In this document: piece by piece, positions 32,092-44,028 of the stretch | Layout of the letters: each line of letters starts with the position of its first letter | Position numbering within the stretch: position 1 is the stretch's first letter | NCBI GenBank assembly: GCA_000320545.1 | Contig: ADNK01000283.1 | Span: forward strand, 19,828-83,827 | Direction of reading: 5' to 3' | Source: Bigelowiella natans CCMP2755 | Taxonomy: Eukaryota > Cercozoa > Chlorarachniophyceae | Length of the DNA: 64,000 nt | Notes under the pieces: model-generated | Told to the model about the DNA's origin: nothing | Seen by the model: the letters and a program-made list of their open reading frames with translations, nothing else | Databases searched by the model: none | Program-made: the position numbers and the translations under genes

Positions 32092-32905
32092 ATGTTTCGT
32101 AAAGCTGTCTCCCGTGTGATCCGCCAGCCCCTTGGAGCAAGGTCGTTCGGAATCGAGATCAAGCAAGTAGGAGATTCTTTGACATTATTCAAAATTCAAA
32201 AGCAGACACTCACACTCACACTCTTTTGCAGGTGGCACGCATGGCTACCTGCAAAGTTTCAAGCGAGGGTAATTCAATTTATAAATCATCCTAGTTTGAT
32301 CGTATTGCTTTTTCACCTATCATCTTACCCTCCAATGACGGCCCACATGCAACGAACAGTTGATGCCGAGACGATCGATAGCATCATAATTGGGAAGGTA
32401 GTGTGCGACCGTAAATATGCTGGAGCCAACTTCCAATATGAAATTAAATGTTTCTCACATTTAAAAGGGGCTTCCCAAATTGAAGCAGTTGAAGGGCTTC
32501 GCTGGAATCGAAAGATACTTCTGTAAGGAGCACCTGGACTACAAGGTGATATGGCCTTATGGCTCAACTATGAAACTGATATTGTTCTGGTGTTTAAAAA
32601 ACATTTCGCAAATCTCAACTTTGACTGTTGGATGGGTGAATTTCTCTGAGCAGATCATCGTTTCATTCCAAGGGCTACAAAACTTCAAGACCTACATGGA
32701 GGTTCACGAGAAGGATATGGAGGAGAAGTTTATTGAGGTAGTAGTGAGGGGCTACTGTATTGAGAAACACTTCAAGATTTGGTAGTAATGCAGAGAACTT
32801 TCACAGGCATCTAAGCTTTCCACCACGAGTACCATGGAGTTCCAGAACTTCGTGTCCAACAAATATGGAAGTTTCGGGTATGAAGATCGATCGTGGTCAT
32901 CATGA
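32092..32905 (+). CDS. Small mitochondrial dimeric alpha/beta-barrel-like protein
   Basis: Six exons: 32092-32166, 32232-32268, 32360-32397, 32468-32545, 32654-32737, 32807-32905. All junctions keep phase and give 136 residues. The N-terminus MFRKAVSRVIRQPLGARSFG is Arg-rich and lacks acids, as in a mitochondrial presequence (plastid import without a signal peptide is unlikely here). The body looks like one ferredoxin-like half-barrel: VDAETIDSIIIGK, then GLPKLKQLKGFAGIERYFC, KEHLDYKIIVSF, and a helix NFKTYMEVHEKDMEEKF. That order of a helix before a GF turn, two strands and a helix with YxxxHE resembles antibiotic-biosynthesis-monooxygenase or stress-response A/B-barrel proteins. No enzymatic role can be assigned; the fold call is inference. 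Confidence 0.6.
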
Positions 32906-32941
32906 CCGCATAATGATGGTGGCGAGATTTCACCGATGCGA

Positions 32942-33002
32942 CATCTGTGAAACACACACACACGCGCGCGCGCGCGCACACACACACACACACACACATA
33001 CA
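32942..33002. repeat. (AC)n/(CG)n mixed dinucleotide repeat
   Basis: AC and CG runs alternate just downstream of the alpha/beta-barrel stop. Confidence 0.9.
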
Positions 33003-33764
33003 CACCCCAACTACCACACACCATCACTTATGCCCGTTCGTGCATATACAGGGGTGGATCTGCTTTCGACTGCTTAAGTGATGACTTTACCGCCTATTAG
33101 ACGGATGAGGAACTCTGTAGACAGGGCTGGGGGGGTGAAATAAATGTGCATTGGCTCGGGATCTGAGCGAGTCGATAACTTTTGGGTTACATAAATCATA
33201 CATTTATAGCTTTAAGATATTTAGTGGAATTGCGTTGCTTTGCGATTTTCTGTTGTATAGTGTATATTTTTCGTGCAAAGCAGATGCTACATTGCCTGGC
33301 AATAATGCTCCTGTACGAGCAACGTTGACGGTTGATAATACATTAAGTGCTTGTCCCAACAATTATCGTGCATACACTGTGCAGTAGATACATTGTCTCT
33401 ATAAAGCTAATGACATGGTCCTAGAGGACAAATGTACTTGTAGCTAGCGAAGGCGTGCACATCGTATCATGATTATTTTGCGCACACAAAAAGCATTGCG
33501 CCGTGTATGGCACTGCTACCATCTAGACATAACTAGATAATGCGATGGTACCTTCGCTAGTTCGCTTGAAAAGCATGTATACATGATTTCTAGATTTTTT
33601 ACAACAGAACAAAATTTTTATCAATGAGCTTCGATCGCGGCTGGCATATAATAATCTCTAGCTTTAGAGTTCAGCCAGTGTTTATTAATGCGTACGCTTC
33701 CTATTTAAACTAGGTCGTTCACCCGGCCGATAAGTTTTCGCCATCACTGTCATGCTTATTGCAG
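33003..33764. other. Convergent spacer with 3'-end island words
   Basis: Between the 3' ends of the alpha/beta-barrel and guanylate kinase genes. CTAG and GCTAGC words cluster at 33421-33560. No supported gene. Confidence 0.5.
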
Positions 33765-33954
33765 CTATGTTTTAGAATTTATGAACCAATCTTGAATGGC
33801 ACGATCTATTTGTTCGACTGCATCCTCAAGCACATCATTGACGACAACCTGTAAGAGCAGTTCACATGAGAAATGATTAGATATAATCCATGCACCATCT
33901 AATCGAAACAAACTTCAAATTATATGTTGCACACACCGCACACACATACCATAG

Positions 33955-34005
<51 letters not shown>

Positions 34006-34040
34006 CTTACTATGTGCGTGCACATAGATACCTGGACACG

Positions 34041-34083
<43 letters not shown>

Positions 34084-34765
34084 GCATATATATTCTCGTA
34101 CGAATATAGGAGTATTAGGCCACAACGCTGCGTACCATGTCGAAGAATGTTGGGTTTTGCTCCACGAATGAGAGCTCCTGCTCTGCCGTCTGAGAAAATA
34201 TGCACAGTAATCGAAACCTAAGCAAGAAACTTCGACGAGGATATTTGTCAACTACGACTCTTAATCGCGAATTATGCTCCTTTTTTGTTTATAACAGCAC
34301 ACAAACACGAACAATATGAATAACAATTTAAGTACCGCAAGCCTTCGTTGGATTTTGCTTTCCGATTCCGTCCCCCGCCCTATGCATGTTAGCAAAGCGT
34401 ATCTATTGTTATTATCAACATCTGTGCGACTATGCGGATTCGAGTCAGAACCCACTCTTCTTTTCGTCGCCATCACGTTCGCATGCACCGGTTTGAAGCA
34501 ACAACACGGCGCAAACAAGACGATGGCATTATATGAGTTCCGAATCATGAATATCGTATTAATAACTATGTGAGGACAAAACCATCAGGATACAGCAGTA
34601 TCACCCCGTAAGCGTTCCTGCAGCGTCTGGAAACCTCCACTGGAAGTGATAAACACGTACCTACAGAGGTCACAAACACAATAATAATAAAGTCTCCTGA
34701 AGTTCTTGCGCGTTGATGCGCTCTTCTCTACAAGCCAGCCACAACAGCTAGAAAGTTGGCGAGCC

Positions 34766-34801
<36 letters not shown>

Positions 34802-35104
34802 TATACCTGACATCTTCTGCGCAACATGTTCTTGCCACACTTTGTGCCCCTTCAACGTCTATTTCTAGCACACATATGTTCTGCCCGTCGGAGCCTAAAG
34901 CCTGCATGAGAGAAGAATGGCTCGTCAGATGCACAGATGTCATGATTGAAGAAGTCGATTGTGCACTAACCTCCTCGATGGCTCGTTTTGTAGTTCCTGA
35001 CAATATATCAGCGAGAAGGAATGATGATGGGTGAGGAGGAAAAGGGTGACGATTCATCGCTGCAAATCGTCGCAAGTGCCGTACATATTGGATATCATGG
35101 GCCC

Positions 35105-35154
<50 letters not shown>

Positions 35155-35823
35155 AAGTGTGATCACATCGTGCCGACACACACAGAGGATTAACACTTGT
35201 TCTCTTAACATAGTCTCACACCGTATTGGTTTCCATGTATTCCAGCATGCTCTATAAAAGCACCGTCCTTCACTAGCAACGAGAATTCCTCTGGATTGAC
35301 GAAGTAGTAGTCTTCTCCGTCTACCTCTCCCTGATGACAGTAGAGATACACCCAATAAAAGAAAATAGAGTGGGGGGGGGGTTGGAGATGGAGGAATCCG
35401 ATGTGAGTGCTTCTATAATAGGTGTGTGTTTTAACAAACATCCTGGCAAGTCTTTATTTTTGCTTTCCCTCTCATTTGAGGTAGTACCGATCTAGGCGCT
35501 CTTGTAGTATGAGACACTGCAACAGTGAGCCTATTATTCTCGCTATACCGTTGTCGGATCCTGCTCATCAGAGTTCCCTTTAACAGTTATTTCAATAAAT
35601 ACGTTTTGTCATCACTGTGGGCTACGGATTTTGTTGTCAAAATTATTGGGTAGAAGAGTGTGTCTCTTATAAAGGTGTTTAATTTTTCTCTAAATGAACG
35701 ATAGCGAAGCAATGCACACAGTACTATAAGCACCAGCACCTTTCCCACTGCAGAGGGCCCGCATACGACCAGGAGCTTTTGCCGCAATTTTTGGGATGGT
35801 GTATGAATCGTGGAATTCTCCAT
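33765..35823 (-). CDS. Guanylate kinase
   Basis: Minus-strand exons: 35823 (or further 5') to 35740, 35577-35488, 35330-35222, 34996-34971, 34901-34807, 34660 to about 34605, 34189-34136, 33848-33765. The protein phosphorylates GMP to GDP with ATP. Seen in order: P-loop LLVVCGPSAVGKGTLMSRI; TVAVSHTTRAPRS and GEVDGEDYYFVNPEEF (GMP-binding Ser/Thr/Arg and Tyr region); FIEHAGIHGNQYGTTKRAIE; NICVLEIDVEGAQSV; YVFITSSGGFQTLQERLR (lid); then TAEQELSFVEQNPTFFDM and VVVNDVLEDAVEQI. One exon is only 26 bases. Phase fits at every junction except 34605 to 34189, where the usual Thr-Glu-rich lid stretch is missing, so an exon between 34600 and 34190 was probably not found. The chosen start is the Met at 35823; a longer basic N-terminus back to 35949 is open. 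Confidence 0.85.
33965..34078. repeat. Two (AT)n runs flanking a 40-base spacer
   Basis: AT runs at 33965-34000 and 34044-34078 lie in a guanylate kinase intron and could pair with each other. Confidence 0.9.
35113..35154. repeat. (GA)n microsatellite in guanylate kinase intron
   Basis: A pure GA run of about 40 bases. Confidence 0.9.
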
Positions 35824-35949
35824 ATTGAAGTGGCTTCGCAGCTGTTTTTTTGGAATGTTTGATACTTCTCGCTTGTTGCGCCCTGGTACAGAGCGTTCCT
35901 TTGCGCCTATATTAACACAGGAGGGTGGTGTGTGGTGAGCTGCAAGCAT

Positions 35950-35969
35950 GTGTGTGGTAGCCCCATATG

Positions 35970-36025
<56 letters not shown>

Positions 36026-37254
36026 TCCTATCGTTTAACCTGCAACGACTCGTTCAAGTTGTTGGGTTTGATTGTTGCAAAAGCGTCTACTCCTTCCCCC
36101 TCTACTATGGATCGCAGTTGTTCTGATAAAAAAGGGGGAGGAGAAAATGTGTCGCTCAAGGAGTAACCTTGAGAATGTTCCCCATGATATATAATATCAT
36201 CATCCTCCAGATTATGATGACAAAGGCGTTAGAAATAGGTACATGTATAACGGTTTATGTTCTCATATTCGACGCGTGCAAATACCCCACACACCTTCGT
36301 GGGACAAACTGAAACTCCTCCCTCAGGCCTGACGTGTAAAGAAAAGATTCAATTTCTCACACAATTGACGAGAAAAAATGCTTTATCGTTGATACCACAA
36401 GATACTCTTCCTTTTAAAGCAGACTGTCCCCGAAGATGGGCCCCGCACTCCATTCTCCTCGATGCCAGTACGACAACAGCCGCAACCCCTTCAAAAAGAT
36501 AATGATGATTGCGCATGCCGTTCGCTGTGCTGGATGAAAAATGGCAGCCCTATACACAAACCCCGATATCAAAACATACCCGTAGCGAAAATCGTGATAA
36601 AAGAACGGGTCCTTGGAACTCCTTCGAGCTTCCGTATGCTCGGTCTGGGTGCCATTGGACGACGGAACCGGCACGTTGCCGGTCCAGTTTCAAACTTGAG
36701 CGGAAACACCTTCCGTATTTATCCTACGACTTATATATGGAAATGTCACAAGCAGAAATTCTCATTCATTCACCTTCCGTGCTGTGAAAATCAGCGAATC
36801 CCAGGTTCGATTCTGATTTTCCTATGACGACAATGAAGAAAAGATGTTTTTCCATCAGATCTCAGGTGATTCGCTACATCGCGTCAAAATTGCTGGGGTA
36901 CCTATGATGTCATGAGTGGTTTGGATCGCAATCTTCGATAAATATTTCAAGATAGTATACCAGGTATACCGAACAGTAGCCTCACAAATATTTTCGCATC
37001 TTGGCCTTCGTCTTTATCCTTGGTTCCCAAAAGAGTCATTATTAAACCAAATATATCATGATTTTATTTCCCATTATCCTCTCGCAATCACAACAACGTC
37101 CCAACAGCAACACTAGAACAAACACAACCAAAACCAACGTCTTTGTGAAGGACGAAAGGAAAGAGAGTACCTCCCCCATTATTCCGCCAGAGCGGCGTGT
37201 GTTTCCCAGGAGGCAGAAGCGAAACCGGCTGCATTGCCCCCAATCCCAGTCGAC
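35950..37254. other. Divergent region upstream of guanylate kinase and golgin
   Basis: An (AT)n run sits at 35972-36020. On the minus strand, about 36735-36567 is open in all three frames between an acceptor-like tag and a GTATGT donor. It could join a second segment at about 36552, giving either a short protein or upstream exons of the kinase gene. No frame is recognisable. No island words. Confidence 0.3.
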
Positions 37255-40200
37255 ATGGATGGTATGTGGGGGCAGCTCTCTAATCTGGTTAACAACGACA
37301 CATTGGAAAACATCAAAGGCACGGTCTCAAACATAGCTAGAGATTTGGGCACTTTAGATGATGATGATGAAGAAGGAGACTCGGACTACGACGAGAGAAA
37401 CGCAGAGGAATTGGCTGCAACTTCGATTGAGGTGGCGTTCGTTGTCAAATTTCAGCTGTTCACTCCCGCTATTTCTTTGGATATTCCACCTGCATTGTAT
37501 CTCATGTCGATCCTTCTTGAAACATATGTGCACGCAGTTACGAGACTACAAGGAAGAGGTCATGCAGCTCCGTCAACAGCTACGAGAGAAAACCACCCTG
37601 TTCCGGGAAGAGTTAAAGAGAAAAGAGGTAGGTATTAAGAACGAATGCAGTAGTAGAAACCCAACTCGTATTTGCGTCCTAGTTCTAAACGAGCGGGAAA
37701 GAAAGTGCCCTTATCGCAATTGCTATTCTGTTTACACTCATACCGCCCTCTTTTGTAGCGAGAATTGACGGGATTCAAGCAAAAGTTAGCTCAGCGCGCG
37801 GAGGCTTCGGCGACTTCCTCCAAGGCGGGTGGGTCAGCGTCTCATGGAGGCGATAGCGACCCTGCTGTTAAGAAAAAGCACGAGGGGGGAGGGAATGAAG
37901 AGGCACAAGTCTCTTACAAGGAATATCATGAGCTTCAAAACAAACACCAACAGGTATGTTAACTGACGGTGAAGCCCGGTGATGAGACAGCTGTTTTCCT
38001 TCTTGCTCATTGTTACCTGCTCACCAATTTTAAATGCTGAGTATTAGCTACTTATTTCTTCTCGCAGGTGAGGCGATCTTTGGAGAACAAATTGGGAAAA
38101 TATAAGAAGGTAAAATTTCAAAAGTTAATACAAACACGCACAATTATGTTTATTATGTGTGTGTGCGTGTGCGCGCGTGTGTGCGTGTGCGTGTGCATGT
38201 GCGTGTGCCTCGACAAAATAATTCAATGACATCATACAAGTAACTTTGATTTGACTTATTAACATTTCCTGGTAAATAGGTGACAGGCGACTTGAAGATC
38301 CTACTCACACAAGAGCAAACAGGAAAAGCAGAACTCAAGCGAAAGCTCGACTTCGCTCTGAAACAAAGGGAGAAGGTGTTACTACTTTACTGGAACATTA
38401 TCATCTAGGCTCGGTTGAATACATATGAATGTATTCTATTATTACACACGAATATGATAACGTGATACAACACGCACGCGCCATCCAGCAACATAACATC
38501 TTGTACTACCATTACAAGCATCAGCAACAAGATTGAGAACAATTCATATATCCTTCTCTTATCCAGGACGCAGAGCTCGTCGCTGAATGCCAGAATAAAC
38601 TCTCAAACCGCGGCAAAAGCGAGCAGCAGATGATGGAAAAGCTGGTTCACTTGTCCAAGAGCCAGCAACGCCTTGCCGACGTGGAGATCGAGGTGTCTAG
38701 ACTGAAGGGGCAGCTCCAGCTCACAGAGAGGTGCGTTTGCATACTGATTATTGGGTACTCAAGGAGTGTCATATAGAGGGTTTATTTAGCTGTTTTAATG
38801 CATAAATTCTCCAATCTTCCTTCTCCTCCTCCTCCTCCTCCTCCTTCTCCTCCTCTTTTAGGCAGAACAAGGAGGTCACCGAAAAGTGCCTGAAGCTGAC
38901 GAAGGTTGGCGCGTCACAGAATCTATTCCATCCTACGCATTACCGTCAACTTGCCGTGATCCTAAACGAGAAAGCACCATGATGGGGATCATCGTCAGCG
39001 TCTGACATGCGTGAATATTTTGTGTGTGCGATGGTGATTAGGATAACGTTTCATTGCGTGAGTCACAGGACACGTTGAAAGATGAAAAGGCTGATCTAAC
39101 GAGGGGGAGAGAGAAACTTGAAGTAGTAAACTAGCAGTTATATTTATTACCTTTTCCCGCACCTGTCCGCTGCTGTTGACCTGTTACTTCTGCAATCCGT
39201 CTGCTGACCTGGCCATTTTGTTTCACACGCACGCAACCATAGAAAGCTCTCGATGACTCGAAAGAGCAGGAGAAATTCCTCTCGCATCAACTGTCACGCA
39301 CACGAGCTGCTCTGGAAGCGAAAAAGGTGGTTTTATGCATGTACCTTCGCAATATGATCACACCAAAAATATGAATAATACTCACCTTTACATTACCCTT
39401 CAGGCCGAGTGCCTAGCCATGGAGGAGATGGTGAAACAGGGGGGGGGGGACGACTCTCGTGTGAAGGGGTTGCAGCAGGAGGCTAAGGAGCATGCAGAGC
39501 GTGCAAAGGTCGCTGCAAACGCACAAATCGAGGCCCAAGCAAAGGAGATCAAGGCACTGAAGAGCCAGGTCGAGTCATTGCGCTCGCAGCAAGCAGCAGC
39601 CTCAGCAGCATCAGGAAGTAGTAGGGCATCCTCAACGGCAGGTAGCAATGGTGACGCAGAGGACATTCTCAGGAAAGTCGAGGCGCGGAACAAGAGCAAA
39701 AGCGAGGCCATGAAGAACAAGATCTTAGAGCTTCAGGCCAATGTGCGAGAGCAGATGGATGCACGAGCGATGCACGAGGAGCGGGCGCGGCAAGCTGAGC
39801 GGGTTGTCCAAGTGCAAAAGCAGCGTATTCATTCGCTGACAAACGACAGGGATGCGCTTGTGAAGGACCTACACGATGCCCGCTTAGCACTGAAGAAGGA
39901 AGAGGAGTCGCTCACAAAAAGAAGATCGACAAACCGGGAGCGGGTAGAAGAGCTCGAGGGTGAGCTAAAGCTTGCTAAGGAGCAGCACAGCTCCCTTCAG
40001 AAGCGTCATGCTGACCACCTCTCAGCCACGGAGATGCATATCTCCTCCAACCGCGTCCTGGCGTCGGCCGTACAAGACATCTTGGACATACTCACCAGCT
40101 TCTGCAAGCATCATGGCATCGATGTGTCCTCCTCCTCCTCTTCCTCTTCTTCCTCGTCGTCGTTGCCAGGTAATGGCGATCCACATGATGACGATGCTAC

Positions 40201-41716
40201 TGCGGCTGACGATGAGCACATCATATTGGGTAAGACGGAGAGCCGGATGGCTCTCGATGCTGTCCGTGTTATAATCCCCCTGGCCTCTAAATGGGCGCGC
40301 GACTCGCGTGAGAAGGCCGTGGCCGTTGCAAAAGCAGAGGCTCTTGAAGGAGATCTCAAAAAAAGTGTGAATGCTCAGGTTGGGGACGTCAGGCAGCACT
40401 ATGAGGAGCAGCTTGCAAAGCTGCAAGCTGACTGCGACGAGGCCTTCAAGCGAGAGGAACTCGCTAGACGCAAGGCCGCCAAGGCAGAAGCAGCGCGCGT
40501 GCGGATGGAGGAGGACCACACGGAGCTCATCACACAGCTGGAGGATAGGGATAAGATCATCGACGATCAAGACAAGCAAGGTCGGGAATCGGTATCGAAG
40601 AAGGATGCACAGCTGAAGGAGGCGGTTCGTGCTGCTTCCAAGCTGCGTCAGGAGCTTGCTGCTGCGCAGCAGGAGTCAGAGCTACGAGAGCGAACCATCA
40701 AGCAGCGCGACGACGAGCTCACTGAAACGTACGCGGAGCTTAAGGAGGCAATGCAGCGCGTCTCCAAGCTAGAGGAAGAGTTGGATTCCGGCGTGGCGGG
40801 TGATGGCGAAGAGATGGGCGCGAGTGAGGCGGTGAAATTGGAACTCGAGGCACTCCGCGCCCGCGTGCGCGCATCGGACGGTAGAGTGCAGGAACTTGAG
40901 GAGGAATTGCAGACCATGGCATCGCTAGCGGATGACTTCTCGGCCCTGCAGCGACGATATGATTCCCAATCACAGGATACCGAGCGCGCCGGTTCTGCCC
41001 TGAAGGAGATGCAGGCCACCATTGAGCAAATGGAACAGGACGGCGAGAGGGCAGCGAAAGTCGCTAAAGAGAAGATCGAGGAAGCTCAAAAAGCAGTTGA
41101 GGCCGCAAAAGGTGTGCAGGAGCGCCAGGCCCTCCTCGAATCCAAGCTCAACAACAGTGAAAGCCACGCTCAAGAGCTCGGCAGGGAACTCTCTGGGGCG
41201 CAGCGCTACGTTCTGAAGCTTGAGAACGAGAACAATGCTCTGCGGAACGGATACGAGCGCATGATGCAGAAGATGCGCGAGCTATCGTCAGAAGGAAATA
41301 TGGTTGATCGTCGGTTGGTAGTAAAGCTCATTGTGACATACTTTCAACAGAACTACTCGTCCGATGTTTTAGACCTCATGGCACGCATGCTTCAGTTCAC
41401 CGAGGATGATAAGCGCAAAGTTGGTATTGGGCAAGGCGTGCTCGGTAGCATGTCCAGCTGGCTCGCTTCAATTGCAGGCGGCGAGACGCACGACATGAAA
41501 GAATCCTTCGACGATAAAAACCTAGCTGACCTATGGGTTGACTTCCTTATGCAGGAAACCACGGAAAATTCGCAGCAGAGTCCTTCTGAGAAGCATGAAG
41601 GAAATAACACAGATGGAAAGCGAGTAATGGGGGAGGCACCATCATCTCCTACCACGCAGAAAGGTAGCATACCTTCAGCGCGGGGGCATGCTGCTCCGCC
41701 CGCAAAGTTGGGATGA
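37255..41716 (+). CDS. Golgin-type coiled-coil protein with GRAB/GRIP-related C-terminal domain
   Basis: Ten exons: 37255-37431, 37538-37627, 37759-37953, 38068-38109, 38280-38375, 38567-38730, 38862-38904, 39069-39122, 39243-39326, 39404-41716. All phases agree, giving 1085 residues. The start MDGMWGQLSNLVNN is amphipathic and resembles the N-terminus of Golgi tethers such as GMAP-210; an acidic patch DDDDEEGDSDYDE follows. Residues of about 60-940 are heptad-rich coiled coil, broken by a Ser run near 40128-40160. Near residue 945 comes VDRRLVVKLIVTYFQQNYSS, then DVLDLMARMLQFTEDDKRKVG, the pattern of Arf-binding GRAB or Arl-binding GRIP domains. Such golgins tether vesicles at the cis- or trans-Golgi. 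The last 90 residues are Ser/Pro-rich. The very long last exon contrasts with the small 5' ones. Confidence 0.85.
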
Positions 41717-41819
41717 TCGACGAGAAATCTCTAACTCGCCATCGCTTCATTTGCGTATCACGTGTTTTTGTGTTTGATGAGTCTTTCAAAAGTAAGTACA
41801 CATAGAAGAACAGTGCGAA

Positions 41820-42480
41820 TGGTTGCATGGTATCTAGGCGCGTGCTGCTATGGCCTGCCGCATGCTAGCATGCTTGCACAGATGATTCACTTGAGTGACG
41901 TGGGTGATGCCACGATGCACGCATGAATGCCATCAAAATTGCTGTTGTTTGCGCCTTCATGGTGGAATGGCACAATTTCTGAATGCATGCCAGCATGCAC
42001 ACATGCAAGTCGCAGCCATTGCACTTTTTGCGTGTTGCACACGTGCAACAAACTAGCAAAGACCACAAGACCAAGCTAGCAAGCACACACGTACAGAACA
42101 GAATGATTGCAGGTGACGCATGTGCTGAGCTGACAGGCAACCAGCTAGCTAGGCAAGGCCACAGCTGAACAGTCCAGCTTGATGTCCCACCTGCAGCGTT
42201 CGTTGGCGAACACTTGTGAAGGTCAGTGCCAGAGTGGACGATTTTTCTTTCAACCTGCGAGGATCACTTGCAGCAGGCCATGCCACGATGTGCATCACAC
42301 GTGTTTGTGTGTGTGTGTGTGTGTGTGTGTGCCCGCACGGGCACTTCAAATCAAACATCAAGCAGCGACTTCTTGGAGGCTCGTGCACACCGCTGCTGAG
42401 GAGGAGCAAAGGGGTGCATCTAGCGACGGCAAGCCTGGGTAAACACAAACGAGCAAAAGGTCGTGTGAATTGACACCCGC
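41820..42480. repeat. CTAG/GCATGC-rich 3'-end island downstream of golgin
   Basis: GCATGCTAGCATGC-like sequence at 41860-41873, CATGCCAGCATGC at 41985-41997 and AGCTAGCTAGG at 42143-42153. A GT run lies at 42304-42331. No supported gene. Confidence 0.7.
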
Positions 42481-42559
42481 GGCGGCTTTTTGAAAATCAA
42501 AATGAGCGGGAACAGGGGGCGAGAGCCCTTCCGATCAAAAAGTGTTCAGTGTCAGGCGT

Positions 42560-42753
42560 CAGTGAGATTTGCAAGAAAGGAAAATTGAGGAAAGACTGTC
42601 TGCAACAACGATTCTTAATTCAACAGCCCGTTTCCATTGTCGCAGAAGTAAAATTCAATGGATCTCTTTCTAAACCGTAGACTTACCAAATCGCTCCTTT
42701 TTTGAAGGAGGGAGTCCAGCCTTGCTGGTAGAGAAGAAATCCTTCTGCGACAT
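42560..42753 (-). CDS. Possible very short gene, start MSQKDFFSTSKAG
   Basis: On the minus strand an ATG at 42753 opens MSQKDFFSTSKAGLPPSKK and is followed by an excellent donor (GTAAGTC). The best acceptor (ttgttgcag, near 42592) gives a stop after about 13 more residues, for a 35-residue product. It lies head-to-head with the pseudokinase gene. It may be the first exon of a longer gene whose other exons I could not see. Function unknown. Confidence 0.3.
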
Positions 42754-43064
42754 GATTTATTGGTGGAATGTGTGAGAATTTAGGTCGGAATTTAGTCTAA
42801 ATTGGTGTTTTTCGAAGAAGGTAGTTCTCATAATTTAATGCTGAAAAAGAAGGAGAAAGAATACCGAACTGTGGGCGTCCAAAATCGACTAGATATTCCG
42901 AGCATTTTGTAAGGAGCGACAAGGTATTTTGAGCTGTTTCCTTCTCCCATTCTATTCTGCCCGGGCCTCCTTAAAGAAGCGCTCGAATCACTTAACAAAC
43001 AACTCGTGCTACATGTGTTGTTTTTCCACGGCGCCTGTTGCTTTGATTCTTCTTCCTATTCATA

Positions 43065-43989
43065 ATGGAAAGTGAGAGTGAGATCGCTGGTCACAAGCGA
43101 AACGTTTACGGACAGGCTCGCAACAAGCCCGAACAATGGAAGGTGGTATTTTGTGATCTCGATAAGTTATTAGACCCGAGTTCTTCTTTTGAATAAAATA
43201 GGGTACATTGGAAGGATATTGGATTGGCAAAAAGCTTTGTGACACCGAACAGTACTACATTTTCCGCGCATGGGAAAGGAAAAGTAGAATAAATGCAAAA
43301 AGAAAAAGGTCAACGATCTCGTCCGTTTTGAATTGGGACATTATGATAACTCTTGTTTTATTACAGATGTGAAATTTGGATTCAAAAAAGAAATCGGCGA
43401 AGTGCATCGTATGTTTTTTTGGTTTTTTTAGAATCAATACGATGGGTCATAACATCATCACCAATCCCACGTTGTATTCATATGCTTCAAAGGGAGCTCA
43501 AGCAAGAGAGGGATGGAAAAATGGCGCAAGAAATAAAAACTATGAAAACATTAAGAGGATACTCTTCCTATTTCACCAATATCCTCGACCACTTCGTTGC
43601 AAAAGTAAGTGGAACGGATCGAGGTATCATTGTCCAAGAAATGCATGAAGGAAGTTTGCGTGCTTATCTGCATCATCCTGGAAAAGCCGAACTATCATTT
43701 ATTCATCGCCAGGCGTATTTTCGCCAGATCATCGATGCCATCTCCGTTATGCACAACGCAGGCATTATCCACACGAATCTTCACCTAGGAAATATCCTCA
43801 TCGGGTCGGATGGAAATATTCGGCTTACAGATTTCAGTTCATGCATTACAAATGTAACGGGGGACGAGGGGAGAACATGCAAATCAAGAAGAGCGACCAA
43901 AAATAGAATATTACACGGCTATCAGGCGCCAGAGACGAAAACGTAAATAAGATATTTTTCATTTTTTGTTTTCTGTTGACGATGAGATG

Positions 43990-44028
<39 letters not shown>

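Noticed and set aside
40022-40579. Minus-strand frame antisense to the golgin
   Set aside because: A shadow of the coiled-coil exon, whose codon use leaves the other strand open.
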